A stretch of 64,000 bases of DNA, taken from positions 1-64,000 of the forward strand of contig CAHJWG010000008.1 in assembly GCA_903642215.1 (NCBI GenBank), given 5' to 3'. The notes beneath the pieces are model-generated. The model ran no database searches. It was not told the DNA's origin and saw nothing but the letters and a program-made list of their open reading frames with translations. Numbering within the stretch: position 1 is the first letter of the stretch; every line of letters begins with the position of its first letter. The DNA is from Sphingobacteriaceae bacterium. GTDB lineage: Bacteria > Bacteroidota > Bacteroidia > Sphingobacteriales > Sphingobacteriaceae. The position numbers and the translations under genes were made by a program. This document shows, one piece after another, positions 19,341-28,410 of this stretch.

Positions 19341-19814
19341 ATGAAAAAATTAATCCTGATCCGGCACGCAGCAGCAGAAGAATATTTAGAAGAAACAGTA
19401 GATTTTGATCGAAACTTAACCGTTCCAGGCAAAAAGGAGGCTGCAAAAATGGCAGCTTTTTTGTTAAGTAAAGGGAGTAATCCACAAGTAATTATCAGTA
19501 GCCCGGCTTTAAGGGCCATAACAACAGCTAACGTTTTTACAGCTTCACTTAGTTTGGATAATCCGAAAGTTCAACCAAGCATCTACGAAGCTGATGTAAA
19601 CGCTTTGCTCCAGGTAATTTATCAGATCAATGCGCAAATTGAAGTAGCCGCTTTAGTTGGCCATAATCCCGGAGTGAGCAATTTATTATATTTTTTAACG
19701 GGAGAAATTATAACAATGGCAACCTCCTCCTGGGTAGAAATAGCATTGGAAGCAGCTACCTGGACGGAAGTTAGCAGCAATACCGGGAAATTGATGCATT
19801 ATCGTTTCCCTTAA
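19341..19814 (+). CDS. sixA: SixA-type histidine phosphatase
   Basis: Histidine-phosphatase-superfamily protein of 157 residues. It has the RH motif LIRHAAAEE (R8, H9), the second arginine region SSPALRAITTA and a C-terminal LVGHNPG histidine. Size and motif match SixA, which dephosphorylates phosphohistidine on phosphotransfer proteins; a small-molecule substrate is also possible. An Hpt-domain protein is encoded 6 kb away, an attractive but unproven partner. It converges on dprA with a 3-nt gap. Confidence 0.85.
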   Translation: MKKLILIRHAAAEEYLEETVDFDRNLTVPGKKEAAKMAAFLLSKGSNPQVIISSPALRAITTANVFTASLSLDNPKVQPSIYEADVNALLQVIYQINAQIEVAALVGHNPGVSNLLYFLTGEIITMATSSWVEIALEAATWTEVSSNTGKLMHYRFP

Positions 19815-19817
19815 AAA

Positions 19818-20915
19818 CTATTTAATTAAGCTGTAAGATTTGCCAGGCAACGTACGCACCAAACCCTGCATCTCTAAATTTAACAGATTCATCGCCAAAA
19901 TACTAACCGGCATATTGGTTTTAATTGCCAAATCATCAATACCTAACTGTTCGTATAATTTCAGTTTTTCAAAAATCAAGCTTTCATCCGCATTTAAATC
20001 TACCGGAAACAAAAGCTGTTGCTTTTTCAACGTTAATTTAGAATCCAGCCAGCCCAGCTGCTCCGCCAAATCAGCATAACTGGTAAGCAAGCCTGCTTTG
20101 TTAAACCGGATCAAAAAGTTGCATCCTTCAGAAAACTCATCTCCTATCCTGCCCGGAAAAGTAAAAACATCCCGGTTGTAAGAGTTTGCTATTTCGGCAG
20201 TAATCAAAGCACCGCCTTTCACACTCGCTTCCACCACAATTGTTGCATCTGCCATGCCGGCGATAATACGGTTTCTTTTCGGGAAGTTTTCACGGTCTGG
20301 GTTCGTTTGCGAAGGAAATTCTGTTAGCAAACCGCCGTTCTCCATCATTTTTTCTGCCGTGTTCCGATGCTGTGCCGGATACAACCGATCAAGGCCGTGG
20401 CCAAGAATCCCTACTGTCGAAATTTGATTTTTAACGCAGGCTTTATGCGCACAAATATCTATCCCGTAAGCTAAGCCACTAACTACTGTTACCTCAAAAT
20501 CTTTTAAATGTGCAACCAATCCTTCACATAAATCCCGGCCGTAAGCAGTTGCATTCCGGGTTCCGACTATGCTGATTACGCGTTGCTTATTCAAATCTGC
20601 ATTTCCGCGAAAAAATAGCATAATGGGCGCATCGATACAATTTTTTAATCTTTTAGGATAAGCAGCATCCGTATAAAAAATGGCTTCAACTTTATTTTTT
20701 TCGATAAATCTCATCTCCGTTTCAGCTTTGTTAAAGCAAATCGGATTCAAAATAGAAGCAGCCATTTTAGGCCCGATTCCCGGGATCTGTAGTAATTTAC
20801 GATGGGAAGTTTTGAAAATTTCTTCTGCATTTCCGCAATAACTGATTAGGTTTTTGGCAAGTACATCTCCAATTCCGGGGACAAAAGTTAAGGCAAGCTG
20901 ATGAAGTAAAGGCAT
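19818..20915 (-). CDS. dprA: DNA-processing protein DprA
   Basis: Loads RecA onto incoming single-stranded DNA during natural transformation and is present in many bacteria. The 365-residue protein has N-terminal helix-hairpin-helix segments (FVPGIGDVLAKNL, IPGIGPKMAA), the Rossmann-like core with VGTRNATAYGR and VSGLAYGID, GILGHGLDRLYP, and a C-terminal winged-helix domain. No truncation. Other competence genes are not in the window. Confidence 0.95.
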   Translation of the reverse strand: MPLLHQLALTFVPGIGDVLAKNLISYCGNAEEIFKTSHRKLLQIPGIGPKMAASILNPICFNKAETEMRFIEKNKVEAIFYTDAAYPKRLKNCIDAPIMLFFRGNADLNKQRVISIVGTRNATAYGRDLCEGLVAHLKDFEVTVVSGLAYGIDICAHKACVKNQISTVGILGHGLDRLYPAQHRNTAEKMMENGGLLTEFPSQTNPDRENFPKRNRIIAGMADATIVVEASVKGGALITAEIANSYNRDVFTFPGRIGDEFSEGCNFLIRFNKAGLLTSYADLAEQLGWLDSKLTLKKQQLLFPVDLNADESLIFEKLKLYEQLGIDDLAIKTNMPVSILAMNLLNLEMQGLVRTLPGKSYSLIK

Positions 20916-20961
20916 AAATACTTTCTTCTAAATTAAATAATTTATTTAGAGTACAAGTATG

Positions 20962-20975
20962 ATGCTTCTTTTATC
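20962..20975 (+). repeat. interspersed CTTCTTTTA repeat, dprA/rsmG spacer
   Basis: ATGCTTCTTTTATC followed by AACGAAAAAA. It lies in the 103-nt spacer upstream of dprA and downstream of rsmG. Confidence 0.75.
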
Positions 20976-21018
20976 AACGAAAAAATGGAATTAGTTGGAA
21001 GATTGTATTTGAAAAGAA

Positions 21019-21645
21019 TCAGGCCTTGATGTAAACCACTTTCTTGGTTTCAAAAAAATCTTCGTCAAAATATTTATTTAAAGGAAACTGCTGCACTTTT
21101 AAGCCTGATTCTAAGATTTCCTGCGTTAAATCACCGCCTTTCAAATATAAAATTCCGTTTTGGAGATTGTTTTTCGATTGCTTGTTAAAGCTGTTTTTCA
21201 CCCATGGATAAAAATCTTTCAGTTGCGTTACGGCTCGGGAAATTACAAAATCAAATTTTTCCTGAATGTCCTCGGCTCTTGCGTGAGTGGCTTTTACATT
21301 ATTAAGTTTTAAGGCTTGCGATACTTCTTTTACCACCTTAATTTTTTTACCGATAGAATCAACCAGATGAAAATGTGTTTCTGGGAATAAAATAGCTAAA
21401 GGAATACCCGGAAACCCGCCGCCGGTACCAACATCCAGTACATTTTCTTCGGGTAAAAAACGGCAAACTTTGGCTATTCCAAGCGAATGGAGTACATGGC
21501 GTTCGTACAACAGATCAATATCTTTCCTGGAAATAACGTTGATCTGTTCGTTCCAGAAGCTGTAAAGCGGTTGTAATTGCTGGAATTGTTGCTGTTGAGA
21601 AGGACTTAAATCAGGAAAATATTTTAGGATCAGCTCAAAAGTCAC
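21019..21645 (-). CDS. rsmG: 16S rRNA (guanine-527-N7)-methyltransferase
   Basis: SAM-dependent methyltransferase (GidB) modifying 16S rRNA near the decoding site. The 208 residues are normal length, with the SAM motif DVGTGGGFPG (71-80) and a following VDSIGKK acidic loop. The first 11 nt overlap the end of the ECF sigma gene, indicating co-translation. A CTTCTTTTA motif lies inside the gene at 21324-21332. Confidence 0.95.
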   Translation of the reverse strand: MTFELILKYFPDLSPSQQQQFQQLQPLYSFWNEQINVISRKDIDLLYERHVLHSLGIAKVCRFLPEENVLDVGTGGGFPGIPLAILFPETHFHLVDSIGKKIKVVKEVSQALKLNNVKATHARAEDIQEKFDFVISRAVTQLKDFYPWVKNSFNKQSKNNLQNGILYLKGGDLTQEILESGLKVQQFPLNKYFDEDFFETKKVVYIKA

Positions 21646-22249
21646 TGTTAATATCTTTTTTCCTTCGATTTAAAACATTGGAAAGCAAATCGCGCGCCCG
21701 GAAAAGTTGGGCTTTTACCGTTCCTAAAGGTAAATCCAGTTCTTTAGCGATTTCGTCGTAGGATAATTCTTCAAAATAACGCAACATAATTAAGTTGCGG
21801 TAACGCTGCGGCAAACCTTCAACCAATAATTTTAATTCCTGCGACTGCTGTTTTTTAATAGAAGTTTCTTCCGGGTTAAGCGTATCAGATTTTATTTGTA
21901 GCGGCTGATTGTTTCCTTCCTCATCCACCAAACGATCAATAGAAAGCGTATTTAATTTCTTTTTACGGATAAAATCAATACAATTATTGGTAGCAATACG
22001 GAAAAGCCAGGTGCTAAAGGCAAATTCCGGCTGGTATTTGTCTAACTTTTGGAAAGCCTTGCCAAATGTTTCTACCGTTAAATCCTGGGCATCGTCCTTA
22101 TTATTTACCATTTTAAGAACCATAAAATAAATGGATTCTTTGTAACGCTGCATTAAGTCGGCATAAGCTTTTTGCTCGCCGTTTTTGGCACGCACTACCA
22201 AATTAAAATCGTTTTTTGCGTTCTCAGAAAAGTTAACGTTTACTTCCAT
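21635..22249 (-). CDS. ECF-type RNA polymerase sigma factor
   Basis: Sigma-70-family factor of 204 residues. Region 2 has DDAQDLTVETFGKAF and FSTWLFRIATN (about 55-95). Region 4 has LPQRYRNLIMLRYFEELSYDEIA and a helix-turn-helix ending GTVKAQLFRAR (about 145-190). No anti-sigma gene is adjacent; instead it overlaps rsmG downstream and a GT2 gene upstream. This resembles the housekeeping-like ECF factors of Bacteroidetes rather than SusCD-linked ones. Confidence 0.92.
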   Translation of the reverse strand: MEVNVNFSENAKNDFNLVVRAKNGEQKAYADLMQRYKESIYFMVLKMVNNKDDAQDLTVETFGKAFQKLDKYQPEFAFSTWLFRIATNNCIDFIRKKKLNTLSIDRLVDEEGNNQPLQIKSDTLNPEETSIKKQQSQELKLLVEGLPQRYRNLIMLRYFEELSYDEIAKELDLPLGTVKAQLFRARDLLSNVLNRRKKDINSDF

Positions 22250-23358
22250 TTCAAATTTTTAGTAACGGAGCCAATAACACCAAATATATTCAAATATACG
22301 TAGTAAAATAAATCCAGAAAAGGGAACCACCAAATCAAATCCGCAACGTCCAGCTTTCTAAATATTACCCGGTAAACGAAGCATTGCATTAGCAGCCTGG
22401 AAATAAATATCCCGGCTACTATCCATGGCTCAAATTTGAAGCACAATAACAGGATTAATGTGGTATAAAAAATAAATCCGCTTAGCGCATCCAGCGTAAT
22501 TAAAACACGATTTTTTTTCTTGTAGTATTTACCAACGCCCATGTGCCGGCGTTTTTGCCGATAATAAGCTGCCAGATTATCCTTTGTTTCACTTTGCGTT
22601 TGTGCTTCGGGATTAATTTGTACCGAAGTATTAAACCTGTTGGCGTTTTGATTAACAAACAAATCATCATCGCCGGAAATTAAATGAAGATGGGAAGCAA
22701 AACCTTTTGAACGGAAAAACAAGGATTTGGTGTATGCCAGATTTCGGCCAACGCCCATATAAGCTTTGTTATTTAAAGCTGCCGATAAATAACTGATTGC
22801 CGTTTTTACCGTTTCAAACCGGATAAAAGTATTTAAAAACCCACGTGTTTTTTTGTATGGAGAATAACCAAGCACGATCTCTTTCTGACCGGAAAAACCA
22901 GCTTGCATTAATTTAATCCATTGAGCTGATAATGGCCGGCAATCTGCATCCGTCAGCAATAAATGTTCGTTTTTTGATGCTTTAATGCCCATCGTTAACG
23001 CAAACTTCTTACCGGTTTTAAAACGTTTATGTTCTGTAACGGTAACAACTTTTAAATTTAGATAAACATTTTTAAGCTGATTTAGCAGATGAACGGTATC
23101 ATCGTTAGAGCAATCGTTTACTACAACAACTTCAAAATCGGGATAATCCTGCGTTAAAATAACAGGTAAGTTTTCCTGTAGGTTTTGGGCTTCGTTACGG
23201 GCACAGATAATAACGGAAACAGGTAAATTTCTATCGGGAAAATCATCAGTCAGTTCACTGTTTTTTAAGCTGAAATGACTGTTTAAAAGAAAATAGAGCT
23301 GGATTATAAAACAAACCTGAAACAGCGCAAAAAGAATATAAAGAACCAATAATTCCAA
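22240..23358 (-). CDS. membrane glycosyltransferase family 2
   Basis: The 372-residue protein has one N-terminal membrane helix (about 1-28), a GT-A catalytic domain and C-terminal membrane helices. Conserved points are VVVNDCSNDD, the DAD motif in LLTDADCRP, GDDDLF, and QKRRHMG in place of the processive QxxRW. Likely transfers sugar to an envelope polymer or lipid. It overlaps the sigma-factor gene by 10 nt. Donor and acceptor are not readable from sequence. Confidence 0.87.
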   Translation of the reverse strand: MELLVLYILFALFQVCFIIQLYFLLNSHFSLKNSELTDDFPDRNLPVSVIICARNEAQNLQENLPVILTQDYPDFEVVVVNDCSNDDTVHLLNQLKNVYLNLKVVTVTEHKRFKTGKKFALTMGIKASKNEHLLLTDADCRPLSAQWIKLMQAGFSGQKEIVLGYSPYKKTRGFLNTFIRFETVKTAISYLSAALNNKAYMGVGRNLAYTKSLFFRSKGFASHLHLISGDDDLFVNQNANRFNTSVQINPEAQTQSETKDNLAAYYRQKRRHMGVGKYYKKKNRVLITLDALSGFIFYTTLILLLCFKFEPWIVAGIFISRLLMQCFVYRVIFRKLDVADLIWWFPFLDLFYYVYLNIFGVIGSVTKNLKWK

Positions 23359-23454
23359 AGTTTAAACTGTTTTACTGCGGGCGAATTTCTTAAAAATTAA
23401 CGGAATAACCGTACGCTTTCGGCATAAATCACCTGTAACAATAGTTTTATTTTC

Positions 23455-23462
23455 TAATTTTG
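23455..23462 (+). promoter_or_regulatory. candidate -7 box for tgt
   Basis: TAATTTTG followed by C, 21 nt before the tgt ATG, fits TAnnTTTG. No clear -33 TTG at the usual spacing. Confidence 0.35.
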
Positions 23463-23483
23463 CACCTTAACTGGTGTATTTAA

Positions 23484-24614
23484 ATGAAGTTTCAGCACGT
23501 TGCCCAAGATCCGTTATCAAAAGCCAGAGCAGGAGAAATTACTACAGATCACGGCACGATCCAAACGCCGATTTTTATGCCTGTTGGCACAGCGGGTACG
23601 GTAAAAGCCGTCCATCAGCGGGAACTGGCAGATGATATTAAAGCGCAAATCATCCTCGGCAACACTTATCACCTTTATTTACGGCCGGGATTAAACACGA
23701 TAGAACAAGCCGGCGGATTGCATAAATTTATTAACTGGAACCAGCCAATTTTAACAGATAGTGGTGGTTATCAGGTTTATTCGTTAACAGAAGTTCGGAA
23801 AATTAAGGAAGAAGGCGTTACTTTTCGTTCTCATATTAACGGCTCCAAACATTTATTTACACCCGAAAATGTAATGGATACGCAACGGACAATCGGTGCT
23901 GATATCACAATGGCTTTTGATGAATGTACGCCTTATCCTTGCGAATACGGTTATGCCAGAAAATCTATTGACATGACACACAGGTGGTTAAAGCGCTGCT
24001 GTGATCGGTTTGATACAACAGAACCAAAATATGGTTACAGCCAAACCTTGTTCCCGATTGTGCAGGGTTCTGTTTATAAAGATTTGAGGGAGAAATCTGC
24101 CGAAGTAATTGCTTCTTTTGAGCGTGAAGGCAACGCAATCGGTGGTTTATCCGTTGGAGAACCGGCCGAAGAAATGTATGCGATGACGGAAATTGTTTGT
24201 AATATTCTCCCTCAGGATAAACCTCGGTATTTAATGGGCGTAGGTACACCGATCAATTTGCTGGAAAATATTGCTTTGGGCATCGATATGTTTGATTGCG
24301 TAATGCCTACCCGCAACGGGCGAAACGGGATGTTATTTACTCGAAATGGGATCATCAATATTAAAAATGAGAAATGGAAAAATGATTTTTCGGCGATAGA
24401 TGCAGATAGTACTTTGTTTGCCGATATAAATTACTCAAAGGCTTATTTGCGCCATCTTATCCATTCCGGCGAAATGCTTGGTGCGCAAATTGCAACTTTG
24501 CACAACCTGCACTTCTATTTATGGCTGGTAAAAGAAGCACGTAAAAAAATTATTGACGGTACGTTTTACAATTGGAAAAATAGTACGGTAAAAACACTTG
24601 CACAACGTTTGTAA
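23484..24614 (+). CDS. tgt: queuine tRNA-ribosyltransferase, zinc cysteines absent
   Basis: Exchanges G34 of certain tRNAs for the queuosine precursor preQ1. The 376-residue protein has both catalytic aspartates: D92 in TDSGGYQVYS and D271 in FDCVMPTRNGRNG. GGLSVGEP is also present. The usual C-terminal zinc site CxCxxC just before YSRAYLRHL is replaced by a cysteine-free stretch, ADSTLFADINYSKAYLRHL (307-325). The histidine region LHNLHFY remains. This may be a lineage trait rather than a defect. It overlaps the LptF/G gene by 1 nt (TAATG). Confidence 0.93.
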   Translation: MKFQHVAQDPLSKARAGEITTDHGTIQTPIFMPVGTAGTVKAVHQRELADDIKAQIILGNTYHLYLRPGLNTIEQAGGLHKFINWNQPILTDSGGYQVYSLTEVRKIKEEGVTFRSHINGSKHLFTPENVMDTQRTIGADITMAFDECTPYPCEYGYARKSIDMTHRWLKRCCDRFDTTEPKYGYSQTLFPIVQGSVYKDLREKSAEVIASFEREGNAIGGLSVGEPAEEMYAMTEIVCNILPQDKPRYLMGVGTPINLLENIALGIDMFDCVMPTRNGRNGMLFTRNGIINIKNEKWKNDFSAIDADSTLFADINYSKAYLRHLIHSGEMLGAQIATLHNLHFYLWLVKEARKKIIDGTFYNWKNSTVKTLAQRL

Positions 24615-25711
24615 TGAAAAGGTTAACTAAGCGTTATCTCAAAATTATTGATTGGTACATCATCAATAAATACCTGGGCACATTTGTATTTACGCTTGGT
24701 ATTTTCCTGGTGATTATCGTTGTGTTCGATATTTCTGAAAAACTCGATGATTTTTTAAAGCATGACCTTACTTTCTGGGAAATTTTAACACAGTATTATT
24801 TCGGCTTTATTCCGTTTTACCTCAATTTTTTATCACCGCTGATTAATTTTATTGCCGTTATATTTTTTACGGCAAAAATGGCCGATCAAACCGAAATTGT
24901 GCCTATTTTAAGCGGAGGCGCAAGTTTTAACCGGTTTTTAAGGCCATACGCGGTTGCTTCATCAATCATTTTTATCGTATCGCTGGTTTTCAATGTTTTT
25001 ATCATTCCGCATACCAATCAACTTAAAAGTTCTTTTGAGCGGAAATATGTAAACAGCGGCAATTCGGAAGCAAAAAATGAAATTCACCTGCAACTTGATA
25101 AAAACACTTTTGTTTATGTGCAATCGTTCGATAATACGCAACGAACCGGCTATCAATTTTCTTTAGAAAAATTTAACCAGGATTCTTTAAAGGAAAAAAT
25201 TTTAGCAACACGTGTTACTTATGATTCTTTAAAAAGGGTTTGGTCGATACTTGATTACTCCATTCGTTATGTTAACGGATTGAAGGAAAAAATGGTAAGC
25301 GGTGTTAAAAAAGATACCGTTTTAGATATGCGGCCTATTGATTTTGAAACCCGTAACGATCTGGATGCCATGGCAATGCGGGAATTAAATACCAATATAG
25401 AGAAAGAAAAAATTCGCGGGGCAGGCATTATGGTTGATCTTTTGTACGAAAAATATCAGCGCTTTGTATATCCGCTTTCCTCCTATATTTTAACACTTAT
25501 CGGCGTATCCATGTCCTCCAGGAAAGTACGCGGCGGTATTGGTTTACCGTTAGGGATTGGCATTTTTCTTTGCTTTGCCTACATCGTTACCGTCCAGTTT
25601 TCCAAGGTTTTTGCTTTAAAAGGAGGTTTACCCCCGATCATTGCTGTTTTTATCCCTAATATAATTTTTGGCGTTTTCGGCATCTATCTCCTTAAAAACG
25701 CACCTAAGTAA
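24614..25711 (+). CDS. LptF/LptG-family lipopolysaccharide export permease
   Basis: Inner-membrane permease of the YjgP/YjgQ family, 365 residues. Three N-terminal membrane helices are followed by a periplasmic jellyroll domain (about 125-260) and three C-terminal helices. With LptB it would extract LPS toward the outer membrane. F and G cannot be told apart here. The start overlaps the tgt stop codon, and the EamA gene begins right after its stop, so the three genes form one unit. Confidence 0.92.
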   Translation: MKRLTKRYLKIIDWYIINKYLGTFVFTLGIFLVIIVVFDISEKLDDFLKHDLTFWEILTQYYFGFIPFYLNFLSPLINFIAVIFFTAKMADQTEIVPILSGGASFNRFLRPYAVASSIIFIVSLVFNVFIIPHTNQLKSSFERKYVNSGNSEAKNEIHLQLDKNTFVYVQSFDNTQRTGYQFSLEKFNQDSLKEKILATRVTYDSLKRVWSILDYSIRYVNGLKEKMVSGVKKDTVLDMRPIDFETRNDLDAMAMRELNTNIEKEKIRGAGIMVDLLYEKYQRFVYPLSSYILTLIGVSMSSRKVRGGIGLPLGIGIFLCFAYIVTVQFSKVFALKGGLPPIIAVFIPNIIFGVFGIYLLKNAPK

Positions 25712-26626
25712 ATGAAATTCAAAACCTCTTTAAATGAAGTAGAAAAAAATCTGCTCATCCTTCATTGTACTGTTTTTATCTGGGGATTTACCGGGATTTT
25801 AGGTGCGCTGATCTCTGTTTCTGCAGTTTATTTGGTTTGGTACCGTTTGCTGATTGCATTTGTATCCTTATTCCTATATTTTATTATTGCGAAAGTTGAT
25901 TTCAAAATAACCTGGAAAGCCTTTGTTCAATTGGTCTTTACCGGTGCAATTGTAGGGATGCACTGGCTGCTTTTCTTTCAGGCGATAAAAATTTCTACCG
26001 TTTCGATAACGCTTGTTTGCTTATCGGCAACCACACTTTTTACAGCCGTATTTGAGCCTTTAGTTACCAATAAAAAGATTTCCCGGTTAGAAATTTTAGC
26101 TGGCCTGATTATTATTACAGGTATAGTTTTAATCTTCAAATTTGAATCTAAATACACTAAGGGGATAATTTTAGGTTTGATCAGTGCTTCTGCAGCCAGT
26201 ATTTTTACTATTGTAAACGCACAATTTGTAAAAGAAAAACCAGCAGCAGTTATTGCTTTTTACGAACTTTCCGGTGCTTTTTTCTGGCTTTCAATTTATT
26301 TGTTTTTTATGGGAGGCTTTAAAAACGGGTTGCATTTAAAAAATGATGACATCTTTTACCTGCTTCTTTTAGGCACCGTTTGTACTTCTTTGGCTTATGT
26401 AGCCGGCGTTTCCGTGATGCGGCAATTGTCTGCTTTCCGGGTAGCATTAATTACAAACCTGGAGCCTGTTTACGGAATTATTATGGCTTTTATTTTTTTT
26501 GGGGATTTGAAGAAAATGACGCCGGGTTTTTGGATTGGAGCAGTTTTAATACTTTCTACCATTTTTCTGTTTCCAATCGTACAACAAAAAATTACTAACT
26601 ATAAAAACAAAAAGCAATTAACATAA
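25712..26626 (+). CDS. EamA/DMT-family transporter
   Basis: Inner-membrane protein of 304 residues with ten hydrophobic helices and two EamA repeats (about 14-140 and 155-290). This is the layout of drug/metabolite exporters such as RhaT/YdcZ relatives. The ATG follows the LptF/G stop directly. Substrate unknown. Confidence 0.9.
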   Translation: MKFKTSLNEVEKNLLILHCTVFIWGFTGILGALISVSAVYLVWYRLLIAFVSLFLYFIIAKVDFKITWKAFVQLVFTGAIVGMHWLLFFQAIKISTVSITLVCLSATTLFTAVFEPLVTNKKISRLEILAGLIIITGIVLIFKFESKYTKGIILGLISASAASIFTIVNAQFVKEKPAAVIAFYELSGAFFWLSIYLFFMGGFKNGLHLKNDDIFYLLLLGTVCTSLAYVAGVSVMRQLSAFRVALITNLEPVYGIIMAFIFFGDLKKMTPGFWIGAVLILSTIFLFPIVQQKITNYKNKKQLT

Positions 26627-27116
26627 GAAATTATTTTTAAAGAAATAAGGCTTCTTTTATCAACTAAAAAATGAAGAATAATATTTTTATTTAAAAAATA
26701 AATTTTTATATTTAACTTAAAATCAATATTTTACAGCATTTATAATCACCTTAATTTTAACTAAACAATAAAGGTTGTATAACTTTGAACTAAAATTTTT
26801 AGAATTTATTAAATTAAAAGATATAAAATGATATAATTATTTGTGGATCAATAAATTAACAAATCTTATTTAATCTTTTAGGACAACTGTAAATTAGTTG
26901 AAAAAGCCTGGGTTAAATTCTGATTTAAGGCGAGGAGAATAATACTTAAACTGTTGATAAGTCTTTTAGAATAACACGAAAAAGCTGTTATATTAATTAC
27001 AACAAAAAATATACCAAGAAAACATATTTTTAACATTAAAGAAATCGCTTTATAAAGAACTTTACAACCATGATCAATAAAACATTTTTTAGATAAACGT
27101 TTTTAGTAGTTAAATT
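26627..27116. other. 490-nt AT-rich spacer
   Basis: No open frame of note on either strand. Apart from the repeat copy at 26648-26661 the stretch is simply AT-rich (many TTTAA/ATTAA runs) and has no recognisable hairpin, tRNA or riboswitch. Confidence 0.6.
26648..26661 (+). repeat. interspersed CTTCTTTTA repeat after EamA gene
   Basis: AGGCTTCTTTTATC followed by AACTAAAAAA, 22 nt after the transporter stop codon. Confidence 0.75.
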
Positions 27117-27398
27117 ATGAAAGCAAAAACACTGCTGGTTATCATACTAACCGTTTTGATCACGATCATCCTGATGCAGAATGCAGATGAAGTAAAATTT
27201 AAAGTTTTGTTCTGGGATCTATATCTGCCAAAATTAGTGATCTTAACAGGTGTTATTTTCGTTGGAATTATTCTTGGTTTGCTTTTAAGCAGCAGGCCTT
27301 CCCGATCAGTAAATAATTATCAGCAGCACAATGGTGAAGATAATGACCGGCCTCCTTATGATACACTAAGTGCCGAAGATAGAGATTATATCAGTTAA
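27117..27398 (+). CDS. LapA-domain (DUF1049) small membrane protein
   Basis: The 93-residue protein has two membrane helices (about 4-20 and 40-59) separated by the conserved QNADEVKFKVLFW stretch, then a polar tail. This is the pattern of LapA/DUF1049 proteins, which in E. coli help control LpxC and LPS level. It lies 5 nt before a dehydrogenase gene. Confidence 0.85.
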   Translation: MKAKTLLVIILTVLITIILMQNADEVKFKVLFWDLYLPKLVILTGVIFVGIILGLLLSSRPSRSVNNYQQHNGEDNDRPPYDTLSAEDRDYIS

Positions 27399-27403
27399 AC
27401 AAT

Positions 27404-28291
27404 ATGAAAGAAAAAATAGGATTTATAGGATTAGGAAATATGGGTTTGCCAATGGCAAAAAATCTAATCAAAGCCGGTTATCAGTTACAGGTTTATAACC
27501 GGACAATATTAAAAGCGGATGAACTGGATCAGGCAGAAATCACGGTTTGTAAATCACCGGAAGAAGCTGCCACAGAAGTTAAGTACGTAGTTACGATGCT
27601 TGCTCAGGATGATATTTTGGAAGAAGCCGTAAGCGGGGAAAACGGACTGCTAAAATCCTTAAAAAAAGGTGCGGTACATATTTCTATGAGTTCGATTTCG
27701 CCGGAAACATCTGTAAAATTAACGGTATTACACCAGCAAACCGGAACTCATTATTTAACCGCTCCGGTTTTTGGCCGGCCGGAAGCAGCAGCTGCACAAA
27801 AATTATGGATTTGCACTTCCGGAAATTCTACCCTAAAAGAAGCAGCAAAACCAATTTTGGAAAGTATGAGCCAGGGAATATTTGATTTTGGGGAAGAACC
27901 GGGCAGCGCAAACGTGGTAAAAATAGCCGGTAACTTTATGATTATGGCTTCGATGGAAATGATGGCCGAAGCTTTTACTTTGGGAGAAAAGAACGGCCTG
28001 GATCCTAAAAAGCTGGCCGAATTTTTTGGTTCTACGTTGTTTAATGCCCCAATTTATCAGAATTACGGGAAATTAATCGCTAACAAACAATACGAGCCAG
28101 TTGGTTTTAAAGCTCGATTAGGTTACAAAGATGCCCGGTTAGCACTTGCATTATCGCAAAAAAGTGAAACACCAATGCCTTTTGCCGCAGCTGTACACAA
28201 CCGTTTGCTTACGGCAATTGCCAAAGGCTGGGGTGACCGGGATTGGGTGGAAGGTTTTGGCCACGGCGTTACGGACGATGCCGGTTTATAA
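27404..28291 (+). CDS. NAD(P)-dependent beta-hydroxyacid dehydrogenase (HIBADH/GLYR family)
   Basis: The 295-residue protein has the N-terminal Rossmann motif GFIGLGNMGLPMAKN (6-20), the substrate loop around SSISPETS, and catalytic K173 in VVKIAGNFM. The family includes 3-hydroxyisobutyrate, tartronate semialdehyde and glyoxylate/succinic-semialdehyde reductases. The substrate is unassigned. A CTTCTTTTA motif in the coding region (27834-27842) may be chance. Confidence 0.9.
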   Translation: MKEKIGFIGLGNMGLPMAKNLIKAGYQLQVYNRTILKADELDQAEITVCKSPEEAATEVKYVVTMLAQDDILEEAVSGENGLLKSLKKGAVHISMSSISPETSVKLTVLHQQTGTHYLTAPVFGRPEAAAAQKLWICTSGNSTLKEAAKPILESMSQGIFDFGEEPGSANVVKIAGNFMIMASMEMMAEAFTLGEKNGLDPKKLAEFFGSTLFNAPIYQNYGKLIANKQYEPVGFKARLGYKDARLALALSQKSETPMPFAAAVHNRLLTAIAKGWGDRDWVEGFGHGVTDDAGL

Positions 28292-28310
28292 CATTTGTTT
28301 AGAAGAAGTT

Positions 28311-28393
28311 TTGTCATCCTGAACTTGATTCAGGATCTCTCAAGCAAAGTAAAATTTGTCCTTTGAGATGCCGAATAAATTTCGGCATGACAA
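28311..28393. repeat. REP-like double-hairpin element
   Basis: Bounded by TTGTCAT (28311-28317) and ATGACAA (28387-28393). Two perfect 8-bp hairpins with 5-nt loops lie inside: ATCCTGAA/TTCAGGAT (28316-28323, 28329-28336) and ATGCCGAA/TTCGGCAT (28368-28375, 28381-28388). It occupies the spacer between two converging genes. Such GTCATCCTGA-type palindromes occur as repeated elements in many bacterial genomes; copy number here is not visible. Confidence 0.75.
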
Positions 28394-28410
28394 ACAACCA
28401 AATCATGCAC

